34,089 nucleotides of DNA from Frankia tisae (GTDB lineage Bacteria; Actinomycetota; Actinomycetes; Frankiales; Frankiaceae): the NCBI RefSeq assembly GCF_025403405.1, contig NZ_JANEZT010000020.1:1-34089 (forward strand), written 5' to 3'. Every line of letters starts with the position of its first letter. Positions within the stretch are counted from its first letter, which is position 1. Under the pieces are notes generated by a model. That model was not told the DNA's origin, ran no database searches, and saw only the letters and a list, made by a program, of their open reading frames with translations. Positions 9,628-17,035 of the stretch are shown here, piece by piece. The translations under genes and the position numbers were made by a program.

Positions 9628-10848
9628 TCAGGACAGCCGCTCCAGGACGAGCGCCATTCCCTGGCCCCCGCCGCTGCACATCGTTTCCAACCCGATGGTC
9701 GCGTCGGTGGCGCGCAACCCGTTGATCAGGGTGGTCATCATCCTCGCGCCGGTCATGCCGAACGGGTGCCCCAACGCGATCGCGCCACCGTGCACGTTCA
9801 GCCGCGCGAGTTCGACGCCGAGCTCGCGGTAGGTCGGGATGACCTGCGCCGCGAACGCTTCGTTGAGCTCGACGAGGTCCACGTCGTCGATCGTCATCCC
9901 GGCCCGGGCGAGCGCCTGCCGGGACGCCTCGACCGGGGCGAGGCCCATGATCTCGGGGGACAGCGCGCTGACACCGGTGGAGACGATCCGGGCCAGCGGG
10001 GTGACGCCCAGCTCACGAGCCCTGGTGTCACTCATCACGACGACCGCCGCCGCACCGTCGTTGAGCGGGCAGGCGTTGCCCGCGGTCACCGTGCCGTCGG
10101 GCCGGAAGACCGGCGGGAGTGCGGCGAGGGCCTCGATCGTCGTGCCCGGCCGGGGTCCGTCGTCGGCGTCGACGACCGTGCCGTCGGGGAGCCGGACCGC
10201 AGTGAGCTCCCGTTTGTAGAAGCCGGCGGCGATGGCCTGCGCGGCGAGGTTCTGCGACCGGTAGGCGTACTCGTCCTGCTCGGCGCGACTCACCCCGGTG
10301 AGCTGCGCGACGTTCTCCGCCGTCTGACCCATCGCCATGTAGACGTCGGGCAGCTCGCCCCTGCGGCGGGGATCGATCCACCGCGGGGAGCCCGCGGCGG
10401 CCAGCGCTGCGGTGCGCGCCTGGGCGCCGGCGTAGCTGGGGTTCTGGGTGTCGGGCAGGCTGTCGCTGTTGCCCTTGACGAAACTGCTGACGACCTCGAC
10501 CCCGGCGGCGACGAACACGTCCCCCTCCCCGGCGCGGATCGCGTGCATCGCCATCCGGATCGCCTGCAGAGACGACGCGCAGTACCGGGAGACGGTCGTG
10601 CCCGGCACGCCGTCGAGGCCGAGACTGACCGCGACGACTCGGCCGATGTTGTGTCCCTGCTCCCCGCCTGGCAGCCCGCAGCCGAGGATCAGATCGTCGA
10701 TCTCGGTGGGGTCCAGCATCGGAACCTGGTCGAGAGCAGCCAGGATGATCGTCGCGGCGAGATCGTCGGCCCGCAGCTCCCGCAGCGTGCCCTTGAAGGC
10801 CCGACCGATCGGCGAGCGGGCGGCGGCGACGACGACGGCCTCGGTCAC
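9628..10848 (-). CDS. Thiolase (acetyl-CoA C-acyltransferase)
   Basis: A 406-residue cytoplasmic thiolase that either cleaves 3-ketoacyl-CoA in beta-oxidation or condenses acetyl-CoA units. The catalytic set is complete: the nucleophile Cys90 in SRYCASSLQA, the NEAFA block, His361 in GGAIALGHPFGMTGAR, and Cys391 in CSGGGQGMA. Length is normal for the family. The start is GTG at 10848 with AGGAGG seven bases upstream. The presence of MAMGQTAENVA and a PRRRGELPD loop is like FadA-type degradative thiolases of actinomycetes, but no hydratase or dehydrogenase partner is adjacent, so the exact substrate cannot be given. It is divergent from the calpain-like gene; the AT-rich CTAAATGATCAAACTCTAG at 10905-10923 probably belongs to its promoter. 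Confidence 0.93.
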   Translation of the reverse strand: MTEAVVVAAARSPIGRAFKGTLRELRADDLAATIILAALDQVPMLDPTEIDDLILGCGLPGGEQGHNIGRVVAVSLGLDGVPGTTVSRYCASSLQAIRMAMHAIRAGEGDVFVAAGVEVVSSFVKGNSDSLPDTQNPSYAGAQARTAALAAAGSPRWIDPRRRGELPDVYMAMGQTAENVAQLTGVSRAEQDEYAYRSQNLAAQAIAAGFYKRELTAVRLPDGTVVDADDGPRPGTTIEALAALPPVFRPDGTVTAGNACPLNDGAAAVVVMSDTRARELGVTPLARIVSTGVSALSPEIMGLAPVEASRQALARAGMTIDDVDLVELNEAFAAQVIPTYRELGVELARLNVHGGAIALGHPFGMTGARMMTTLINGLRATDATIGLETMCSGGGQGMALVLERLS

Positions 10849-11047
10849 GGTCGGCCCTCCTGAAGGCTCGGCGCCGCGGTCGGTTGATCGCGGGGCACTG
10901 CCAGCTAAATGATCAAACTCTAGCGCGGTGCGGGGTCCTCGGTCGCGGCCGCGTGGCCGGCGCGGCGATGCCGGCCGCGCGGGTTACCCTGATCATCGGG
11001 ATCGACCGAGCCGGACGGGCGGGTGGATGCGCGAGGGACCTGCACCG

Positions 11048-12844
11048 ATGGGCGGCGCCGCGGCGCTGGCCGGGCCGGCCGGCGACCTGTGCCACCACGC
11101 CGCCGCGCTGCGCCGGCTCGCCATGCGGGTGGCTGCGGTGCTGACCGGAGTCCGGAGCGTGGACGCGGGGAGCTCGCCCCTGCGCGCCCGCCTGGACGAT
11201 CGCATGCACGTCTGGCGGGTGGCTCTCGACGCGGATGCCGAGGCGCTGGGCGCCCGGGCCGCACTGCTCGACCGGCTCGCGGCCGGCTGGCCGCCGCCTG
11301 CCCGAGCCCCGTGGCCCGTGGCCGTCTGCGCCGGATCGTCTTCGTCGGGTGTGCCGTCCGGGTCGCGTGTGCCGTCCGGGTCGCTTGAGCCGCCTGGGTC
11401 GCCGGCCGCAGGACTCGGCGGCGCGGCGGTTCGCTTCGATCCGGTCCTGCTGGGCGTCCTCGCCGCGCGCCTGCGCGCGGCCGCGGCTGGAGCGGCGGCG
11501 CTCGGCCGCGAGGTGGCCGTCGTTCTCGGCGAGGCCGACCGGGCCATGGCGCGGATGGGCGCGCCCGCCGGGATGTGCGGGGCGGCCTGCCGCGGACTGC
11601 GGCTCGTAGCTGTCGAGGCCCCGGATGCCGCCGCCGACCTCGAGCTGCGGATATCCCGGCTCGCCGCGGCGCCGATCGCCCTGCGCCGCGCCGGTCCGAG
11701 CGATCCACCCGAACGGATTGGCCGGACGCCCGGCGCTCGACCCGCGGCAACGGCGAGCCTGGCGGTGGCGGCGGGACTGCTGGCCCTGTTCGATCCCGGA
11801 TCGGACTCCGCGCCGCATGTCCCCGGCGTCAAACGGCTGCGCGCGATCCGGGCGCGGCTGGCGGCTCTACCGGCTCCGGCCCGCGCGGGGGTGATCGGGC
11901 TGCTGCGGGGCGGCCCGTTGACCGTCCTCGCCGCGATGGCCGCGCGGCTGGCCGACACGCCGAAGCCGGGGGCGGTACGCGCCGCAGTCGAACTCGCGGG
12001 CCTCGCCGACGATCTGCTCGCCGGAGCGCCGACGGACCTGCTCGGCGAGCTGGTACGCGCGTTGCCATGGCTCGAACCCGCCGCCCCGCTGGCCGCCGGC
12101 GGCCAGCGGCCGGGGCCGGTGCTCGGCGTCGATCGTTCCGGGGACGCCATCGTGCGCGACGGCGCCGATCCAGACGACGTGGGGCAGGGCGCCGTCGCCG
12201 ACTGCTACCTCGCCGCGGCGCTGATCGGCCTCGCGCGGCAGGATCCCGCGCTGCTCACCGAACGGCTCCGGCGCAACCCCAACGGCACCGTCACGATCAC
12301 CTTCTCCCCAGGCTCGGGCGCGACCGCCGACGTGACGGTTACCGCGACGCTGCCCGCCCGCCGGGTCACCGCATCCGTGCCCCTCGACGGTGGGAGCGGG
12401 CGTGGCGAGGCCGTCCAGGAGATCGCGATGGACGGCGACAACGCCGCCGGCCAGCCCGAGCTCTGGCCGGCGCTCTACGAGAAGGCGTACGCCCGCCTGC
12501 GCGGCGGATACCCCGCGATCGCCTTCGGCAGCGCCGCGGCCGCCCTGCGGACCCTCACCGGGCTGCCGGTGAGCCGGCGAGCCGCCCGCGCCACAAGCGT
12601 CGTGGACCTCATGACCCTGCTCGACCGGGGCGAGGTCGTCGTGCTCACCACCCGGACTCGAACCAGGCCCGGCGGCCTCGTCGCCGCCCACGCCTACCCG
12701 GTGCTGGCGGTGGATGCCGCGCGGGGGCGGGTGCTGCTGCGCAATCCCTGGGATCCAGCGCCGGGCGAGGACAACGTGCGGTGGTATGCCTGGTCGCAGG
12801 TCGTCACAGACGTGCATGCGGTGGTGCACGGTTCCACCCGGTGA
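11048..12844 (+). CDS. Calpain-like cysteine protease (peptidase C2 fold) with long helical N-terminal region
   Basis: A 598-residue protein. The C-terminal 220 residues match the calpain catalytic domain: VGQGAVADCYLAAAL carries Cys386, LWPALYEKAYARLRGGYPAI is the conserved Trp-Pro/EKAY block, AHAYPVLAV carries His548, and LLRNPWD carries Asn566, completing the Cys-His-Asn triad. Residues 1-75 and about 110-210 are Ala/Leu/Arg-rich predicted helices, separated by a Ser/Gly/Pro linker encoded by an 18-bp repeat, and a further helical stretch leads to the protease domain. No signal peptide is visible. Bacterial proteins of this architecture are sometimes type VII-exported or toxin-like, but no WXG100 partner, immunity gene or secretion gene is nearby, so this is only a possibility. 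Start: ATG 11048 has GAGGGA at a suitable distance; ATG 11027 is the alternative. It ends 7 bases from the convergent stress-protein gene. Confidence 0.85.
   Translation: MGGAAALAGPAGDLCHHAAALRRLAMRVAAVLTGVRSVDAGSSPLRARLDDRMHVWRVALDADAEALGARAALLDRLAAGWPPPARAPWPVAVCAGSSSSGVPSGSRVPSGSLEPPGSPAAGLGGAAVRFDPVLLGVLAARLRAAAAGAAALGREVAVVLGEADRAMARMGAPAGMCGAACRGLRLVAVEAPDAAADLELRISRLAAAPIALRRAGPSDPPERIGRTPGARPAATASLAVAAGLLALFDPGSDSAPHVPGVKRLRAIRARLAALPAPARAGVIGLLRGGPLTVLAAMAARLADTPKPGAVRAAVELAGLADDLLAGAPTDLLGELVRALPWLEPAAPLAAGGQRPGPVLGVDRSGDAIVRDGADPDDVGQGAVADCYLAAALIGLARQDPALLTERLRRNPNGTVTITFSPGSGATADVTVTATLPARRVTASVPLDGGSGRGEAVQEIAMDGDNAAGQPELWPALYEKAYARLRGGYPAIAFGSAAAALRTLTGLPVSRRAARATSVVDLMTLLDRGEVVVLTTRTRTRPGGLVAAHAYPVLAVDAARGRVLLRNPWDPAPGEDNVRWYAWSQVVTDVHAVVHGSTR
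11351..11404 (+). repeat. 18-bp triple repeat encoding the calpain-like protein linker
   Basis: Three units of 18 bp based on GTGCCGTCCGGGTCGCGT; the first two differ by one base in the last two positions and the third is more diverged. They keep frame and encode VPSGSR-like hexapeptides between two helical segments. Confidence 0.75.
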
Positions 12845-12851
12845 CGGTCGA

Positions 12852-13709
12852 CTACCGCCCGCGGATGATCGCGACAGAGGCCGCGCTGTGGATCATGCAT
12901 TGATGGCTCACCGAACCCAGCAACAGTTCGGCGAACCCGCCATGGCCGCGGGCGCCGACGACGACGAGGTCGCACTCCCGGCCGGCAGCGAGCAGCGCCT
13001 GGGCCGGTGAGTCCGGCACCACCCGGCGTCGCAGGTCGAGCCGGGCGGGCAAGGCGTCGCGCACCTTGGCGATGGCGTCATCGAGCGTGGCCTGGGCCTG
13101 TTCCTCCAGCGCCTGGATGATCTCCCCGGGCGCCTCGGCGAAGGGGAACGGGATGGCCGCGAGCCAGGCATGCACGGCGATGAGCGCGACCCCGCGCCGG
13201 TCGGCCTCCGCAGCGGCCCACACCAGGGCGGCGAGCGAGTTCGGGGAGCCATCCACGCCCACGGCCACCGCCTGCGCCGGGCGGCCCGGAGGCGACGCCG
13301 GGCCGACACCGCGGGCGATCACCGCCGGCGCCGGCGAGTGCACGGCCACCGAGGTGCTGACCGAGCCGACCCGTAGCCGGTGCAACAGGCCCCGCCCGCG
13401 GGCCCCGACCACGATCATGCGGGCATCGTGCCCCACGGTGAGCAGGGCCTCCGCTCCGGGCCGATCCACGACCTCCTCGATTACCGAGACCGAGGATTCG
13501 GCCGGAGTCGCGGCGGTGACCGTCTCGTGCAACAGGTGAGCGGCCTTCTCGGCCAGGCCGTCTGCCTCCTCCGGGCGCGCCGCGCCGCCGCGCCCGATCC
13601 CGACGACGGCCCGAAGCCCGCAGCCGTGCAGCTCGGCCTCGTCGAATCCCCAACACAACGCCGCGCGGGAGCCGGGTGAGCCGTCGACCCCGACCACGAT
13701 GTCGGCCAT
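12852..13709 (-). CDS. Universal stress protein with two tandem Usp domains
   Basis: A 285-residue cytoplasmic protein with two UspA folds. Each has the N-terminal strand with the ATP-contacting Asp (IVVGVDGSPGSRAAL at residue 4 and VAVGVDGSPNSLAAL at about 153) and the nucleotide-binding G-x2-G-x9-G-S motif (GARGRGLLHRLRVGS and GARGHGGFAELLLGS), so both halves should bind ATP. Such tandem proteins in actinobacteria are typical of dormancy and hypoxia responses; this is family knowledge, not seen here. The ATG at 13709 has AAGGAGG six bases upstream. Monocistronic, convergent with the calpain-like gene. Confidence 0.95.
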   Translation of the reverse strand: MADIVVGVDGSPGSRAALCWGFDEAELHGCGLRAVVGIGRGGAARPEEADGLAEKAAHLLHETVTAATPAESSVSVIEEVVDRPGAEALLTVGHDARMIVVGARGRGLLHRLRVGSVSTSVAVHSPAPAVIARGVGPASPPGRPAQAVAVGVDGSPNSLAALVWAAAEADRRGVALIAVHAWLAAIPFPFAEAPGEIIQALEEQAQATLDDAIAKVRDALPARLDLRRRVVPDSPAQALLAAGRECDLVVVGARGHGGFAELLLGSVSHQCMIHSAASVAIIRGR

Positions 13710-15269
13710 CTGCTGCCTCCTTCGCCGCCCCGGTGGCGCCGCGTCCGTGGAAGCACAGTGGAAGTACCCCGCCCGCTCATGGGGAACCCCCGGCGAACGG
13801 GCCCGGCGGGCGGCGTGGTGCCTCCATAGCCGAACAGATGGGCCCGATGGTGCGGACCGCCGTTTTCCGGCCGTCCGGAGAGACAAAACGGGAGGAAGCC
13901 GGGCGGCGTCCCGCCGGGGTGGTTCCACCGTGGGTTGCCGCCGGGCTCGCGCTACCCGAGACCTGTTCGTCCCACCTGTCAGCGGGAAACGTGGCGGGTC
14001 ATGAGGCGGGGTTGGGCAGGAGGGGTTCCTCCTGACCCGTGATCGCCTCGGCTGGCCGCGATCTGGCAATGATCCATGCTGGCTTCAGCTCCTTCCATCC
14101 CGGGTTGAACGCGAATCCCCGGTGTGACCGATTGGCATTCGTCACCGGGTGCAACCGGACGTTGCCTGCCGTGCCCCGTCCCGTATTCCTGGCATTGACG
14201 TATCGATCAGCTTCGGCCGTCGCTGTCGGTCGGTGGTCGTCGCGCGGTTCCCCGGCTGGGTCGGGTGCCGGCGACGTGGTGAAGCGACGCGGGAATTATC
14301 GGCAAGGTCGCGCAAAGATATATCGGCTTGTTCGGAAGGGCTTCGGCTCACCGCTCGCTGAAATCCGCGGCGCTGCCGGGTGGCGGGCTCGTCCGGTGGC
14401 AGAGGATCGACTCGGCCTTCGCGGCCCGGGTCGTCCGTGGAATGTGTCTGTTCGGTGTCTGCATTCCCGCCCGTCGGCGCCACGGGCATCGCCGTCGCCG
14501 CCCCGCCCCCCGCCGCTGCGCCGTCGCCGGTGGCGGTCCGGGGCCGCGGCCGGCCCGTGCGGCTCCCGGCGGCGTCGGGAGCGCGGCAGGGAGCGCATCC
14601 GGTGAATGGGCCGCTCCGGCAGCTGCGCGCTTCCGGCGGGGTGGCGTGATTCGGCGGCACGCGCCGCGTCGGGGCCCGTTCCGAGTGCGGCCGCGGTCGG
14701 GGCGGTGGCCCGCGGGCGGACTGGGACGGTGGGCGGCTCGAGAGGATGCCGGGTGGACCACCGGCGGCGGGGTGAACCAGTCCGGGCGCGCCGCCGGGCG
14801 TGGGTGCGGCCCCGAAGGCGAATTTCCGGCCCTAACTTCAGTTACGTCATCGGAAAACCCGTGGCCGTGATAGCAGAAACAGATCAAAGCGATGCCCGGT
14901 TGTCGTGGGAGGCGCAATTCGCTGAATTTTTCGGCTGCTCAAAATTGCTCTGCGGATGGTTAGGTGTGGCCCTTTCGTGGCCGCATCCTCATCTTTTTGC
15001 TTTGCAGCAGTCAGGCGATGTTTGATGTTTCTGTCACACCACGACTACCCAACGGCGGTGATGGAGTCATGTCCTCTTCATGTGACCGTGGTGGCCCTCC
15101 ACAGGAGCCGCTTGACCCGGTGCGGAGTACGGTGCCTGAACAGACGTCGACGCGCTCTCGCCCCACCGAGCCCGTTCCGGTGGGGCTGATCCCCGGACGG
15201 CCGGCCGTGACCCCATCGGGTCCGGGCAGTCCGCCAGCATCAAGTGATCCAATCGGGGGAAGGAGGCAT
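13710..15269. other. 1.5-kb region without a convincing gene
   Basis: Frames on both strands here are Arg/Pro/Gly-rich and mutually overlapping, without family resemblance or good ribosome binding sites. The first part must hold the promoter of the stress-protein gene. The segment from about 14820 to 15070 is clearly richer in A and T than its surroundings (for example gctgaatttttcggctgctc) and is a likely promoter or long leader for the winged-helix gene; a frame through it (ending at TGA about 15025) has poor codon use and is not called. Confidence 0.45.
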
Positions 15270-16862
15270 GTGTCGTCGGACACGATCCAGCTCACCCTCC
15301 CCGGTGCTCTGGTTTCGGTTCAGGCGGCGCAGGAGCCGGGAACCCTGATCGCCGATCGCAGCGGATGGCAACGGGCCGTGTTACGCGCATCCATGCCCTC
15401 CGCGGCGAAACTCGTCGCGTGCACCCTGGCGAGCCATGTCGCCGAGGCACCGGAGTTCCTCCCCGCCGGGGCGGCGGTGACCGGCCCCGGGCTGGTCACG
15501 CTGCGAGAGGAGACCGGCTACAGCCGAACCCACGTGCAGCGGCAGGTTTCCCTGCTGCGCAGGCAGGGTTGGCTGACCACGGTGGCGCGGCCGGCCGCCG
15601 GGCGGACGACCCGGTTCGCCCTGAGCATCCCCGACTCGATGGTGCAGGCCGGTCTGGTGCGCCTGGTCGAGTCGACCGAGCAGGCGCGTGGCGGGGCCGG
15701 CAGCGCCGCGGAATCCTCGCGCGAGCCGGGCCGCCGCCAAGAGCGCCGCAGCCACGCCGGTTCCCACCGGCAGGGCGCCCCGCGGCGCCGCACCCGCGCC
15801 ACGCCGACCAGGGGCAGCGAGACGCAGGACCGGGCCGGCGGCTTCGTCGTCGACCTCGTACCGTCGCGCGACCGTGGCCCTTCCTACCCGGACGCCCACC
15901 AGCATCCGGACGCCCACCAGGGCTCCGAGGACCGGCGTCGCGCGGACTACCCGATCCTGCCGACGGACGCGCCCGCTACGCCGGGCGAGCCTGGCACCGG
16001 TGACGTAGGTGCGCCGGCGCACCACGAGGCCCCCGCTGCTCCCGCGCCGGCGGCGACCGACCCGATCTTCGCCGGGCCACCCGCGGCGGCTCCGTCGGAT
16101 GCGGCACCTGATGTCGGCGCGTACTCGTCTTTTGCCGATGAGGTTCCCGCCGCTGCCCAGCAGCAGAAGCCTGCGGATCAGGCCGCAGTGCACCAGGCGC
16201 CCGCGGAGCAGCCCCCGGCGGGCGGCCCGGCGGCGGACCGGCCGATGGTGAACGAGCCGACCGCGGATGAGGCTCTGGCGGATGATGAGGCTCTGGCGGA
16301 TGAGGCCTCGGCGCCCACGGTTCCGCTGCCTCCGCCGCCGCCCGATCCGATCATCTTCGCCGCCAGTCAGGTGATCAATGTCCTGGGGACCGCGATGCGC
16401 CGTCCGACCTCGGACTTCATGGCGATCTTCGGCAAGTTGCGGGTCATCTTCGAGGAAGACAACTGGGATCCGGTCACGCTGGCCCTGCACCTCGTCCACA
16501 TCATCCAGACCGGGGTGCTGGTCGGGGACGGCGACGAGGTCGACAACCTGTCCTGGCGCCTTGACCGTCTGCCGCGGGCTTCGACGGACTGCGAGTGCAT
16601 CTCCTGCCGGGATCGCCGGGCCGACGAGCGGAAGTCGCCGTCGGCTCCTGCCCCCAGGGGCCGGCTCACCCGCTCTGGCAGGGCGGGCCGCAGCGCTGGT
16701 CGGCCGGCCGTGACCGAGCCGAAGCGCTCCGCGGCGGCGGAGTCCGGGACGCCGCCCGTGGAGATCCCGCGGCCGCCCCTCGAGGCCATCGAACGAGCTG
16801 CCCGGGTGGCGCGGGAGGCCCAGCTGCGGGAACAGCAGCAGGCTGCCGACGGTGCGGCCTGA
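15270..16862 (+). CDS. Winged-helix DNA-binding protein with disordered linker and conserved-looking C-terminal domain
   Basis: A 530-residue protein from GTG 15270. Residues about 35-120 (WQRAVLRASMPSAAKLVACTLASHV, then LVTLREETGYSRTHVQRQVSLLRRQGWLTTV and RTTRFALSIP) read as a winged helix: helix, helix-turn-helix with an Arg-rich recognition helix, and a wing. Such domains occur in replication-related and regulatory proteins. Residues about 140-350 are Pro/Ala/Asp/Gln-rich and repetitive (PDAHQ twice; ADEALADDEALADEA). The last 170 residues contain PTSDFMAIFGKLRVIFEEDN, VDNLSWRLDRLP and a Cys motif CECISC, followed by a basic tail. Start: AGGAGG lies only three bases before GTG 15270, and codon use becomes strongly GC3-rich from there; the frame is open to 14964, with ATG 15069 as the main alternative. 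Function unknown; DNA binding is inferred. Confidence 0.7.
   Translation: MSSDTIQLTLPGALVSVQAAQEPGTLIADRSGWQRAVLRASMPSAAKLVACTLASHVAEAPEFLPAGAAVTGPGLVTLREETGYSRTHVQRQVSLLRRQGWLTTVARPAAGRTTRFALSIPDSMVQAGLVRLVESTEQARGGAGSAAESSREPGRRQERRSHAGSHRQGAPRRRTRATPTRGSETQDRAGGFVVDLVPSRDRGPSYPDAHQHPDAHQGSEDRRRADYPILPTDAPATPGEPGTGDVGAPAHHEAPAAPAPAATDPIFAGPPAAAPSDAAPDVGAYSSFADEVPAAAQQQKPADQAAVHQAPAEQPPAGGPAADRPMVNEPTADEALADDEALADEASAPTVPLPPPPPDPIIFAASQVINVLGTAMRRPTSDFMAIFGKLRVIFEEDNWDPVTLALHLVHIIQTGVLVGDGDEVDNLSWRLDRLPRASTDCECISCRDRRADERKSPSAPAPRGRLTRSGRAGRSAGRPAVTEPKRSAAAESGTPPVEIPRPPLEAIERAARVAREAQLREQQQAADGAA
16263..16307 (+). repeat. In-frame repeat in the linker of the winged-helix protein
   Basis: GCGGATGAGGCTCTG, then the same unit with an extra GAT, then a partial third unit, encode ADEAL-ADDEAL-ADEA. 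This is an acidic low-complexity spacer, probably expanded by slippage. Confidence 0.75.
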
Positions 16863-17035
16863 TCAAGATGCGGGGGCCGGCCTGGACGTGTTCCGGCAGG
16901 GCCCAGACGAGTCCCGGTGCGGTCTGACGCATTCGGTGGCGGCGCGGCGGCGGATCGCGCACGGCGAACGGTGTTGCACAGGCCGGTCGGTGGCTCATCA
17001 TGGGAGGCCGGCGTCGACGGCGGCAGGTGACGGGC

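Noticed and set aside
10905-10923. Palindromic operator in the thiolase promoter (CTA...TGATCA...TAG)
   Set aside because: The outer CTA/TAG and the inner TGATCA do not share a centre, so there is no true extended dyad; it is probably just an AT-rich promoter.
14142-14660. 172-residue minus-strand frame in the gene-poor region
   Set aside because: Composition is Arg/Pro/Thr-rich and random-looking, with no ribosome binding site, no domain, and overlapping equal frames on the other strand.
14606-15025. 139-residue plus-strand frame crossing the AT-rich island
   Set aside because: The last 60 residues look protein-like at first, but codon use is unlike the neighbours, the first half is Arg-rich noise, and no start signal is seen.
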